7,352 bases of DNA from contig DYMC01000118.1 of NCBI GenBank assembly GCA_020721745.1, positions 1 to 7,352 of the forward strand. The letters are read 5' to 3'. The DNA is from Lentisphaera sp. (GTDB taxonomy: Bacteria; Verrucomicrobiota; Lentisphaeria; Victivallales; GWF2-50-93). Each line of letters starts with the position of its first letter. The first letter of the stretch is position 1. The translations under genes and the position numbers were made by a program. The notes beneath the pieces are model-generated. The model ran no database searches, was not told the origin of the DNA, and saw nothing but the letters and a program-made list of their open reading frames with translations. This document shows positions 1-5,837 of this stretch, piece by piece.

Positions 1-26
1 CCATCCGGCCAGCTTTTTCACCGGCC

Positions 27-50
27 TCAGGACGATGCTGTTCGTCCTGA
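27..50. repeat. Perfect 9-bp stem hairpin
   Basis: TCAGGACGA (27-35) pairs perfectly with TCGTCCTGA (42-50) around the 6-nt loop TGCTGT. CCATC (1-5) and GATGG (52-56) can add an outer stem, with the self-complementary CCGG/GGCC blocks at 5-10 and 21-26 between them. No T-tract follows on the plus strand, so it is not a typical intrinsic terminator. It may be a palindromic intergenic repeat or the edge of one that continues beyond the window. Confidence 0.55.
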
Positions 51-59
51 TGATGGAAT

Positions 60-79
60 GGCGGCCAGGAATGGCCGCC
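60..79. repeat. GC-rich palindromic repeat unit (REP-like)
   Basis: GGCGGCC (60-66) and GGCCGCC (73-79) form a 7-bp GC-only stem around the loop AGGAAT, followed by CCTACTTTTTGC. A GC-rich stem, an AGGAAT loop and a trailing CCTAC resemble dispersed palindromic units I associate with Verrucomicrobiota and Planctomycetota genomes; that is recollection, not a search result. The following T5 run (83-87) would also let it work as a weak plus-strand terminator for a gene left of the window. Confidence 0.5.
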
Positions 80-125
80 CTACTTTTTGCGCACAGGTCA
101 AAAGTATCTCGTGTGTGCCCTTCTG

Positions 126-278
126 TCAGTGCTGGCTCCCCGGCCTGAGCTCGCAGTTCGTCCCGCCCATCGGCAGCAGCCCAAGATAGGAGCGCAGCAC
201 GTCCTGGTTGGATATCTCCGGCTCGTCGCTGCCGAGACTGATACGGTTCAGCCTCCTGCCTATCTTGAGGCTCTTCAT
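126..278 (-). pseudogene. Possible N-terminal remnant of an IS1380-type transposase
   Basis: The minus strand reads an ATG at 278, 50 codons and a TGA at 126-128. The central part, ISNQDVLRSYLGLLPMG, resembles the early conserved block of IS1380-family transposases as I recall it (IS-N-x-D-[IV]-[LV]-R-x-Y-x-G-L-L-x-x-G-K-x-D-F). The match collapses after the MG, and the frame stops where a full transposase would run for over 400 residues. No Shine-Dalgarno precedes the ATG and no catalytic residues are present. The reading is a decayed insertion-sequence stump. A small unrelated protein or a chance frame remains possible. Confidence 0.35.
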
Positions 279-352
279 TATAGATATTGGTAGTTTTGGG
301 GGCAGGTCCGAACGGGACTTGGCACAGAGCGCAGGTGGGCCTGGTCGTTCAC

Positions 353-1369
353 CTACACCGGCAAGCCACGCATTCTTCTCGGGGCGTTCTGGTTTTTATC
401 GAGCCATTTGAAGTATCCTTCGGAGGGGCCTTTGCGAATTTCGCGGATGAAAAGGTCGAAGTCCGGACGGGTCTTTATTTTTATCACTGAATTCTTGAGG
501 GACGACGGATATCCTCTTCCCCTCATGTAGTCGAAGATGAACTTGCGGGAAATCCGCAGGCCGACATCGTCGCCATGGTAGCCGCAGGTCTCGATGATGT
601 GCCTCTCCATTTCGCCGGCAAGCTCGCCGGCGTCGGGCGGCAGCCAGTCTCCCCCACTTGCTATTTCGTCGAACAGCCAGGGATTGCCCATGGCGCCGCT
701 GGCGAGCATGACGGGGCCCCCGCCGAGCGCGTTGACGGCCTCGCGGTATTTCTCCAGCGAATTGATTCCTCCGTTGGCGACGATCTGGATTTTAAGACTT
801 TTCCTTATTTCTCCTATGATGCCGAGATTCACCGGACCGCTGTAGAACTGTTTCGCAATTCTCCCGTGGACGCATATCGCCGAGGCCCCGGCCTCCTCGA
901 GTTTTTTCGCCAGCCTCAGCGTCGGCTCCGGATCGCTTTCGTGGAGTATCCGGATCTTCGCCGACAGCAAGCCCTTGTAGTTCCTTTTCAAGGCCTCGAA
1001 TGCGCGAAGGGCCTTGTCCAAATCCCTCGCGAGAGCGGAGCCTTCGCCCTTTTTCACCACCTTGGGCGCCGGGCAGCCCAGATTGAAGTCGAGCATGTCG
1101 AACGGATATCCGGAGATGATTTCCGCCGCCTTTGCGAGTATCTCCGGTTCGGAGCCGACTATCTGCGCTCCAAGCCATTTCTCCTCCGGGCCGCGGTCGA
1201 GGAAGCGCATCGTCCTGCGGTTGCCGAAGACGAGTGAGCCGGCATCAATCATCTCCGTGAAAGCAAATGCGCACCCGTGCCTGCACATGCTCCGCCGGTA
1301 GGGCAGATCGGTGTAGCCCGACAAGGGCGCAAGGATCAAAGCGTCATTTGGATATATTCTTGTTTCCAT
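353..1369 (-). CDS. dus: tRNA-dihydrouridine synthase (Dus family)
   Basis: This flavoenzyme reduces specific uridines in tRNA to 5,6-dihydrouridine using FMN and NAD(P)H in the cytoplasm. The 338-residue product has the expected length and the TIM-barrel signature blocks in order: LAPLSGYTDLPYR near 13-25 (start of the FMN site), the catalytic-loop motif NLGCP at 96-100 with the active-site Cys99, Lys138 in SAKIRI, His168 in CVHGR, the FMN-phosphate strand VANGGI at 197-202, and ASGAMGNPWLF at 223-233, close to the usual GRGALGNPW. The C-terminal helical tRNA-binding region follows. The ATG at 1369 lies 39 nt after the prenyl synthase stop, with only a weak, distant GGGAAA ahead of it, so translation may depend on read-through from upstream. 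The family is clear; which subfamily (DusA, B or C) is not. Confidence 0.95.
   Translation of the reverse strand: METRIYPNDALILAPLSGYTDLPYRRSMCRHGCAFAFTEMIDAGSLVFGNRRTMRFLDRGPEEKWLGAQIVGSEPEILAKAAEIISGYPFDMLDFNLGCPAPKVVKKGEGSALARDLDKALRAFEALKRNYKGLLSAKIRILHESDPEPTLRLAKKLEEAGASAICVHGRIAKQFYSGPVNLGIIGEIRKSLKIQIVANGGINSLEKYREAVNALGGGPVMLASGAMGNPWLFDEIASGGDWLPPDAGELAGEMERHIIETCGYHGDDVGLRISRKFIFDYMRGRGYPSSLKNSVIKIKTRPDFDLFIREIRKGPSEGYFKWLDKNQNAPRRMRGLPV
434..444. repeat. GCGAAWTTCGC palindrome, copy 1 (in dus)
   Basis: Plus strand reads TTTGCGAATTTCGCGG. Inside dus it encodes R-E-I-R (CGC GAA ATT CGC), so the palindrome sits one codon phase away from most other copies. Confidence 0.8.
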
Positions 1370-1408
1370 GGGTGGAAGAAGATTTCCCGGAGTCCGGAAA
1401 TGGCGCTT

Positions 1409-2491
1409 TTACCTGCTCCTTTCCAAAACGTATTCCATCCAATTGAGGAGGAGTCTGCGAAATTCGCAATCCGGGAATCCGGCCAGCGCGGCAATTGCAT
1501 TATTCTTCATCTTCTCCGCCTTCTGGCGGCATTTTCTCTCCGCGCCACAGGCCGATGCAATATCCCTCACCCCTGCGACATCGGCTTTGGAAAATCCTTT
1601 CCTGCCTGCAAGAGACAGGACGAACGCAGCCTCTTTGCGGCCCGCAAGCCTGACCGTCTCGAGAAGGATGCTGGTAGGTTTTCTCTCGGAAAGGTCGGAC
1701 AGGACAGGCTTGCCGGTCCTGTCCTCGAAGACCCCGAGGAGATCGTCCTTGAGTTGGAAGGCCATTCCTGCGAATTTCGCAAAATCGAGGATTTTGGAGA
1801 GGCGGCATTTATCCGATTTTTTGCCGTCCATTGCGATTTTTGCGCCGGAAAATGTACAGAACTGCAGAAGTCTGGCCGTTTTAAGTTCGGCAATTTGTAA
1901 AAGATGCCGGAACTTTATTTGCGACCATTTTTTCGATGATATTTCGACATCGAGGGACTCGCCGCAGACAAGGTCGCGTCCGCCAAGGGAGGAGAGTTCC
2001 ACGATAAGCTGGAGGATTGTCTTCTCGCTCGCCTGCGTTTTTGACAGCATATTGACCGCCCAGGCGTGCTGTATGTTGCCTGCGAGAATCGCATGGTTTC
2101 TGCCGAAAGTCTCGGCATCGTTTTCTCGAAGATTGTATTTGGCCTTTGCGAAATTCGCAAGCTGTCTGTGGGTTGAGGGCAACCCCTTGCGGAAGTCGTC
2201 GTTGTCAATGATGTCGTCATGAACCAGTGTCCAGTTGTGGAAGATTTCGACGGCGGCGGCTGCGAATTTCGCATTTTCCGGATTTCCCCCGAAAAGGCCG
2301 CAAGTCCATAGCAGGAGAGCCGGCCGCAGGCGCTTGCCGTCCCTGAGTGGATAGTCCATGACGGCTTTTTTCAGGAATTCCGGCCTTATGGACTTTGGGA
2401 AATCGTCCCTGCGGATGATGTCCGTTGTCTCCCTTGCGATTTTCGCAAGGGCTTCTTTGAATTCAGTTCTCTGATTTTCCCTTGACTTCAT
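1409..2491 (-). CDS. Trans-type polyprenyl diphosphate synthase (FPP/GGPP synthase-like)
   Basis: Class I isoprenyl diphosphate synthase: it condenses isopentenyl diphosphate with an allylic diphosphate in a Mg-dependent, head-to-tail reaction to supply quinone, lipid-carrier or carotenoid precursors. With the start at 2491 the protein has 360 residues. Visible motifs are GKRLRP (52-57), the first Asp-rich motif DDIID (92-96) in LVHDDIIDND, a downstream R-K-G, the KT pair near 204-205, and the second Asp motif in FQLKDDLLGVF (about 245-255), followed by TGKP. Trp at -5 from the first Asp motif suggests a medium chain (C15-C20), which is an inference. The frame opens at ATG 2548, but ATG 2491 is preferred: GGGAAG lies 7 nt before it, none precedes 2548, and family homology begins after it. 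The gene follows the PAS-like gene by 85 nt. It carries five of the seven GCGAAWTTCGC-type palindromes, in two phases. Confidence 0.92.
   Translation of the reverse strand: MKSRENQRTEFKEALAKIARETTDIIRRDDFPKSIRPEFLKKAVMDYPLRDGKRLRPALLLWTCGLFGGNPENAKFAAAAVEIFHNWTLVHDDIIDNDDFRKGLPSTHRQLANFAKAKYNLRENDAETFGRNHAILAGNIQHAWAVNMLSKTQASEKTILQLIVELSSLGGRDLVCGESLDVEISSKKWSQIKFRHLLQIAELKTARLLQFCTFSGAKIAMDGKKSDKCRLSKILDFAKFAGMAFQLKDDLLGVFEDRTGKPVLSDLSERKPTSILLETVRLAGRKEAAFVLSLAGRKGFSKADVAGVRDIASACGAERKCRQKAEKMKNNAIAALAGFPDCEFRRLLLNWMEYVLERSR
1457..1467. repeat. GCGAAWTTCGC palindrome, copy 2 (prenyl synthase)
   Basis: Extended symmetry TGCGAAATTCGCA at 1456-1468. Encodes C-E-F-R near the C-terminus (TGC GAA TTT CGC), the same phase as copy 1. 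Confidence 0.8.
1770..1780. repeat. GCGAAWTTCGC palindrome, copy 3 (prenyl synthase)
   Basis: Extended symmetry TGCGAATTTCGCA at 1769-1781. Encodes A-K-F-A just before the second Asp-rich motif. Confidence 0.8.
2148..2158. repeat. GCGAAWTTCGC palindrome, copy 4 (prenyl synthase)
   Basis: Longest extended symmetry of the exact copies: TTGCGAAATTCGCAA at 2146-2160. Encodes A-N-F-A. Confidence 0.8.
2262..2272. repeat. GCGAAWTTCGC palindrome, copy 5 (prenyl synthase)
   Basis: TGCGAATTTCGCA at 2261-2273. Encodes A-K-F-A shortly before the first Asp-rich motif; only 114 bp from copy 4. Confidence 0.8.
2431..2451. repeat. Variant palindrome, copy 6 (GCGATTTTCGC core, prenyl synthase)
   Basis: The core at 2436-2446 differs from the consensus at one position, but the symmetry extends further than in the other copies: CCCTTGCGA (2431-2439) and TCGCAAGGG (2443-2451) flank TTT. 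Encodes A-K-I-A near the N-terminus. Confidence 0.7.
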
Positions 2492-2532
2492 AGGATGTCT
2501 TCCCGCCGTTCTATGATATATCTTGTCGGCAT
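2488..2532 (-). other. Possible 14-codon leader ORF before the prenyl synthase
   Basis: A minus-strand ATG at 2532, preceded by AAGGA about 8 nt upstream, opens a 14-codon frame (MPTRYIIERREDIL) whose TGA overlaps the preferred prenyl synthase start as ATGA. Such an overlap is typical of translational coupling. It could be a leader peptide feeding ribosomes to the downstream gene. At 14 codons chance is a strong alternative, and no attenuator hairpin is visible. Confidence 0.2.
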
Positions 2533-2576
2533 TGTGGAATTCCTTCATGGATTGGGGTTTCGCGTGGAAATTCTCG

Positions 2577-4172
2577 TCATCCGAACTGGAAGAGGACCGA
2601 TCTGATTTTCGTCCCGTCCGCGTTTTTCTCTACCTGCCACACGAGGGATTTGCCGACGGTCATCTCGCCCGGATTTGCGAAGGAGAGAAGCTTTTTCCTC
2701 ATGTCCTCCGGAAGTTTCTTCCCAGGCTGCAGGTCTTCGTGGAGATAAGACCCGTTCTCGGAGAAGCTGACGTTCTCGTCCTCGTCCATGACGATTATGC
2801 CTATGTTGGTGTGCTCGAATATCTCATGGAGATTGCCCAAAAGCTTCTTCGCCACCTTCGTCTGCTCCTCCAGTTCCCTGGTTCTGGCCTCGACTATGGA
2901 ATTGACCTCGCTGTTGAAGATGTTCTCTATGTAGTGCAGGAGTCTCTCCTTGTTTTTGACCTCGGGGAAATCGTGCTCGATGACGTTCTTCAGTTTGTCG
3001 TCCACGGACTGTGGAGTCCGGCTTCTCCGCCTACTGGCCTTTCCTGCTCCTGCGCCCCCCCCTGCGGAGACCTTCTTCAGATGCTCCACCAGCTGGTCCT
3101 CGTTCAGTCCCTTCTCCTTCATTATCATGTTTATCGCGTCCAGTATCCTGCTTCTGGAGGCCGAGTCCGTTGATATCTCCTTCATCATCTTTTCCGCTGC
3201 GGCGAGGGACTTCTGGTTGTCGAGGAACTGGCCTATGATCTTCTCGGCCTTGGTCTTCTCGGTGTATGTCGAGACGATGTCGGTTATCCTCTTGAGGAAT
3301 CTTATGGAGTCCTTGGATGCGAGCCCCTTGGATTTCTTCCTGAGCTGCCTTTCGAGCTCCATCATGGACTCGGCGATGTTCGTCTTCTCGTCAGGGGTCT
3401 CTCCGCCTGATGCGGATATGTGCTCGGCGACCAGTTCGATATTCCTGAGCATGGACTCTATCATGGAGGAGCTGTCGAATCCGGCGCCGACTCCAACGTG
3501 CTCTACGAAATTCACGATCTGCCTGGCGAGCTGCTCCGGGTTGTTCTTCATTTCCGCAACGAATTCCCGCTGGTCCTTGCTCAAGGCCAGCATCTTCTCT
3601 ACGAAATATTTGATCACATCCTCGTCGCCAAGCTTGCTCTCCACGGCCCCAGCGTAGCTCTCGGACTTTTTGACTATTTTCTCGTCCTCATTGATCATCC
3701 TGTATACGCTGGTGTTGAACTCGATGTTCCTTATTCCGTTCTTCTCAAGTGCCTGCTGTATTCCGCCAGCCTCGACAATGGCCTTGGGATCCTGGCAGAA
3801 GACGGTGAAGAACATCTTGAACTCGTCCTTCGTGCATGACTTCCTGAATCTGATGCTGTGTATAAGCAGCGACTCGAAGTGCTTGGCGAATTTCGCGACT
3901 GCCGGGTTGCGTTCCTCGACTGGCATTCCCGAGAAGAGGAGCTTGCCCTCCGCCAGGGATATGCTCAGGTCGCCGAAGTTCCGGAAGGGCGGCTGGAGTT
4001 CGGTCCAGGCATTCTCCATCTGCCTCTGGGAAATCGGATGATCCGCTGGATATATGGATAGCTGCGAATACGTAAGGCATAGGTTCTTGACGAACAGCGC
4101 GATGTCGTCCACGGACATCGGCCGCCCCGCCGGGGCCGCAGGTGGAAGCTGTCTATTGGTGTCGCCGGGCAT
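2577..4172 (-). CDS. Uncharacterised helical/coiled-coil protein with C-terminal PAS-like domain
   Basis: I do not recognise a named family. With the chosen start the protein has 531 residues. Residues about 20-133 (LSIYPADHP, then an amphipathic stretch and GKLLFSGMPVEE) resemble the helical module often found ahead of HD-GYP or regulatory domains in bacterial signalling proteins. A long charged helical region follows (about 140-365), then a Gly/Ala linker (GGGAGAG, 371-377) and a basic patch with RRRSR, another coiled coil (about 395-445), and a PAS-like end (FEHTNIGIIVMDEDENVSF). There is no kinase, GGDEF, HD or transmembrane segment, so it looks like a soluble sensor, scaffold or adaptor. 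ATG 4172 is chosen over ATG 4241: GGAG sits 7 nt before it and it starts 1 nt after the upstream TGA (TGAGATG), whereas 4241 would overlap that gene by 68 nt. The two genes are probably translationally coupled. Confidence 0.85.
   Translation of the reverse strand: MPGDTNRQLPPAAPAGRPMSVDDIALFVKNLCLTYSQLSIYPADHPISQRQMENAWTELQPPFRNFGDLSISLAEGKLLFSGMPVEERNPAVAKFAKHFESLLIHSIRFRKSCTKDEFKMFFTVFCQDPKAIVEAGGIQQALEKNGIRNIEFNTSVYRMINEDEKIVKKSESYAGAVESKLGDEDVIKYFVEKMLALSKDQREFVAEMKNNPEQLARQIVNFVEHVGVGAGFDSSSMIESMLRNIELVAEHISASGGETPDEKTNIAESMMELERQLRKKSKGLASKDSIRFLKRITDIVSTYTEKTKAEKIIGQFLDNQKSLAAAEKMMKEISTDSASRSRILDAINMIMKEKGLNEDQLVEHLKKVSAGGGAGAGKASRRRSRTPQSVDDKLKNVIEHDFPEVKNKERLLHYIENIFNSEVNSIVEARTRELEEQTKVAKKLLGNLHEIFEHTNIGIIVMDEDENVSFSENGSYLHEDLQPGKKLPEDMRKKLLSFANPGEMTVGKSLVWQVEKNADGTKIRSVLFQFG
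3886..3896. repeat. GCGAAWTTCGC palindrome, copy 7 (PAS-like gene)
   Basis: Plus strand reads TGGCGAATTTCGCGA. Encodes A-K-F-A in the N-terminal module of the PAS-like protein; the only copy outside the two enzyme genes. Confidence 0.8.
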
Positions 4173-4173
4173 C

Positions 4174-5043
4174 TCAGAGCTCCGGCCTGTCCGGGGTCTT
4201 GCGCCTTCTATGGGGGGGTGCCGTGATGAAGAACTTGCCATCCCGCGAGACGTTCACCCCCTGGGAGTGGAGGACGAATCTGGAGGCAGATGCCGATATG
4301 GTCTGCGCCAGATGCATCCGGCTCTCGTCGGTGCAGTCCTTGTCGTCTGGATTCTTCACGACCTTTACGGAGAGGTTTTCGTCTATGAATATGAGCCCCC
4401 ATCCGTCGGCAAGCTCGTCCGGGTGTATGACATTGCCCGGAACCGCTATGTAGAGGTTGTCCGCGACATGCGAGCGTCTTACCTGTTCGAATTTGCTTCC
4501 CTTGTATATGGAATGCTCGATCCTCTCTATGTCCCTCAGGCATTTTTGATAATTCTTATTCTTGGAGTCCTTGAACCGCCAGCTGTTGAACTCGTTGAAG
4601 AGCACGTCGTTGTCCTTGAGCTCCGGTTCGTCCTTTTTAATAGTCTCCTCCATCTCGCGCCTGCGCTCCTTGAGCGCCACGAGGTCCTTGAGGAGCTCCT
4701 GCTGCCTGGAGAAGTCGGGCCAGCACTCCTCCCTGCCGGGGCGGATCTCCACCGCGACGGTCTTGTATGGCGAATATATCTTCTTCTTGAGCGGGTAGGA
4801 CCAGAAGGCCGCGACATCGGCCTGGAACTTGGAGAATCTGGTCGGCACGTTGATTCCGATTCCCGTCGGGTTCTGCTTCGCGAGCCAGACGAGGACGGCC
4901 TGCCTGAGGTTGATGGGCTTCAGGCTGCCGGGCTTTTTTCTGGGAGCTGTCTTTGAGAAGGCCTTTTTGGGTTCTCTGGCCTCCACGGTCTCGTTGTTCT
5001 CCTTTTTTTTCCAAGGGATCAGCTTGTTTATCTCGATCTTCAT
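4174..5043 (-). CDS. Uncharacterised protein with possible MmcB-like PD-(D/E)XK nuclease fold
   Basis: A 289-residue protein with a Lys/Arg-rich N-terminus (1-45) and no signal peptide or membrane segment. The core follows the order of PD-(D/E)XK-fold proteins of the MmcB/COG5321 kind: a helix (NLRQAVLVWL, 45-54), ADVAAF (75-80, Asp76), VAVEIR (96-101, Glu99 and Arg101), GREECWPDF, then after about 75 mostly helical residues ADNLYIAVP (194-202) and GLIFID (216-221). In active members the E-x-K lysine is catalytic; here it is Arg, so activity may be altered or lost. The fold call is by eye. ATG 5043 is preferred over ATG 5070: GGGGA precedes it, and 5070 falls at the likely transcription start. 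It appears to be the first gene of the minus-strand run and is coupled to the PAS-like gene. Confidence 0.8.
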   Translation of the reverse strand: MKIEINKLIPWKKKENNETVEAREPKKAFSKTAPRKKPGSLKPINLRQAVLVWLAKQNPTGIGINVPTRFSKFQADVAAFWSYPLKKKIYSPYKTVAVEIRPGREECWPDFSRQQELLKDLVALKERRREMEETIKKDEPELKDNDVLFNEFNSWRFKDSKNKNYQKCLRDIERIEHSIYKGSKFEQVRRSHVADNLYIAVPGNVIHPDELADGWGLIFIDENLSVKVVKNPDDKDCTDESRMHLAQTISASASRFVLHSQGVNVSRDGKFFITAPPHRRRKTPDRPEL

Positions 5044-5069
5044 TGGGGTCCCCAAGTCGGTTTGCCGCA

Positions 5070-5113
5070 TATATATGTTATAGTAATCTACATTTGGAAG
5101 GGCCTTTATTCAA
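5070..5113 (-). promoter_or_regulatory. Weak candidate promoter of the four-gene minus-strand run
   Basis: The minus strand reads TATAAC at 5082-5077, a good -10 hexamer, placing transcription start near 5070 and leaving a short leader before the ATG at 5043. No -35 lies at the ideal distance: TTGAAT at 5113-5108 is 25 bp upstream. The interval also overlaps the plus-strand remnant at 5087-5260. Confidence 0.25.
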
Positions 5114-5260
5114 CCCGGAGAAAGCGCAAAACCCGTCGTGGGAGTTGGGAACATTGCGGAGTTTTCTGATTTCCACCCTGGCGGCAAGGGCTTTCTGGCC
5201 ATTTCCTCCGGGGAAAGACTAAAATTCAAGGAGCTGGTCCTGGGCATCAAAACACGATAA
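5087..5260 (+). pseudogene. Coding-like C-terminal remnant without a start codon
   Basis: The frame is open for 57 codons from just after a TAA (5084-5086) to a TAA at 5258-5260, and it has no ATG. The product reads like real protein: AFIQPGESAKPVVGVGN, then FSDFHPGGKGFLAISSGE, then RLKFKELVLGIKTR at the end, with mixed charged and hydrophobic residues and codon choice like the neighbouring genes. GTG and ATT codons inside have no Shine-Dalgarno. The reading is the 3' end of a plus-strand gene whose front part was lost, perhaps when the minus-strand operon promoter region was joined here. I do not recognise the parent family. A chance open frame of this length is quite possible. Confidence 0.35.
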
Positions 5261-5400
5261 AACGCGGGCGGATAGCGCGTTGGATGCCAAATCGCAAAGC
5301 ATTGAATTCAAAGTGCTTATGTATTGGATTATGCTTATGGGCTCTGGATCCGCCCAGTTTTTCCTATGAAGCCGGATCGTCCTCCCTCCAAGAATTTTCG
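5261..5400. other. Intergenic spacer upstream of the SWIB promoter
   Basis: I see no gene here. It contains the palindrome TTGAATTCAA (5302-5311), a direct repeat of TGCTTATG (5314-5321 and 5332-5339), and an 8-bp inverted repeat GGGCGGAT (5266-5273) with ATCCGCCC (5348-5355). A small stem TGGGC/GCCCA (5338-5342 with 5352-5356) followed by GTTTTT could be a weak terminator for the remnant at 5087-5260. Confidence 0.35.
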
Positions 5401-5449
5401 AAAAAAAAACGTTTCTCCCTTTGAATTTTCATAGAGGAAGATTTAAATT
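5401..5449 (+). promoter_or_regulatory. Candidate promoter of the SWIB gene
   Basis: A run of nine A (5401-5409), which could act as an UP-like element, precedes TTGAAT (5421-5426) as -35 and TAAATT (5444-5449), within ATTTAAATTG, as -10, with 17 bp between. This predicts a start near 5456 and a leader of about 43 nt. The hexamers are imperfect and the assignment is by eye. Confidence 0.4.
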
Positions 5450-5486
5450 GCGGGAGTTTTCAACAAAGAACCCCAAAACAAAAAAG

Positions 5487-5493
5487 GGAGGAG
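5487..5493 (+). promoter_or_regulatory. Strong ribosome binding site deciding the SWIB start
   Basis: GGAGGAG lies 5 nt before the ATG at 5499. This rules out the longer frame opening with TTG at 5421, which has no ribosome binding site and overlaps the promoter. Confidence 0.85.
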
Positions 5494-5498
5494 CGCAG

Positions 5499-5756
5499 AT
5501 GGCAAAGAGAAAACCGAACGCCAAGTTCATGGCACCGATGACCCCGAGCGCAGAGCTGGCCGAAGTGATCGGGGCGAAGGCGGTGCCGAGAACGGAAGTG
5601 ACGAAGAAGATCTGGGCGTACATCAAGAAGAACGGTCTCCAGGACAAAAAGAATAGGCGTTGCATCAATGCCGACGCGAAGCTGAAACCGATTTTCAAGA
5701 AGGACCAGGTCACGATGTTTGAAATGACCAAGCTGATCAACAAGCACCTTTCCTGA
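5499..5756 (+). CDS. SWIB/MDM2-domain protein
   Basis: An 85-residue basic protein that is essentially one SWIB (SWI complex BAF60b / MDM2) domain. The diagnostic run is present: FMAPMTPSAELAEVIGAKAV (10-29), PRTEVTKKIWAYIKKNGLQD (30-49), then NRRCINADAKLKPIF (52-66) and the closing helix FEMTKLINKHL. In eukaryotes the fold mediates chromatin-remodelling contacts. Bacterial stand-alone copies, well known in Chlamydia and other PVC and deltaproteobacterial genomes, are presumed nucleoid or transcription-associated, but their role is unproven. A strong Shine-Dalgarno, its own promoter, a tight terminator and clean codon use point to good expression as a single-gene unit. It is divergent from the operon on the left and convergent with the kinase on the right. 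Confidence 0.95.
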   Translation: MAKRKPNAKFMAPMTPSAELAEVIGAKAVPRTEVTKKIWAYIKKNGLQDKKNRRCINADAKLKPIFKKDQVTMFEMTKLINKHLS

Positions 5757-5777
5757 TTTCAGGAAGAATTCCCAAAG

Positions 5778-5808
5778 AAAAACGGGGACTTGCTCCCCGT
5801 TTTTTTTT
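5778..5808 (+). terminator. Rho-independent terminator of the SWIB gene (probably bidirectional)
   Basis: ACGGGGA (5782-5788) pairs with TCCCCGT (5794-5800) around the loop CTTGC and is followed by eight T. The A-run before the stem (5778-5782, after AAAG) becomes a T-run on the other strand, so transcripts coming leftwards from the kinase would also stop here. It starts 21 nt after the SWIB stop codon. Confidence 0.93.
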
Positions 5809-5837
5809 ACCCTGAAGAAAAACTCCGTGTACAGCCA

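Larger units (their letters stand above)
1..352. other. Gene-free left end with hairpins and a transposase stump
   Basis: No intact gene is visible downstream of the dus stop codon. The stretch holds two strong hairpins near the left edge (27-50 and 60-79) and a short minus-strand frame (126-278) resembling the start of a transposase. Between 282 and 352 I see only a weak 4-bp stem around 306-318 and no U-tract, so I cannot point to a convincing terminator for the four-gene minus-strand run. The mix of palindromes and a transposase fragment suggests a degraded insertion site. Confidence 0.5.

Noticed and set aside
575..1237. 220-codon plus-strand open frame
   Set aside because: Lies antisense inside the clear dus gene, has no ribosome binding site and no recognisable motif; a shadow of codon structure on the other strand.
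1368..2222. 284-codon plus-strand open frame
   Set aside because: Antisense to the prenyl synthase, Ser/Arg/Leu-rich composition typical of a shadow frame.
2492..2548. 19-residue N-terminal extension of the prenyl synthase
   Set aside because: No Shine-Dalgarno at ATG 2548, whereas ATG 2491 has one; the extension adds nothing recognisable.
2523..3657. Overlapping long plus-strand frames opposite the PAS-like gene
   Set aside because: Low-complexity Leu/Val/Ser products in several frames opposite a helical protein; no ribosome binding sites.
4173..4241. 23-residue N-terminal extension of the PAS-like protein
   Set aside because: Would overlap the upstream gene by 68 nt; ATG 4172 has GGAG at ideal spacing.
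4054..4956. 300-codon plus-strand open frame
   Set aside because: Antisense to the nuclease-like gene and its neighbour; composition (Val/Leu/Glu/Arg) mirrors the reverse of the real frame.
5110..5202. 30-codon minus-strand frame preceded by GGAGG (MARKPLPPG...)
   Set aside because: The Shine-Dalgarno is only 2 nt from the ATG, the peptide is Pro/Thr-rich without a motif, and the opposite strand reads more like protein.
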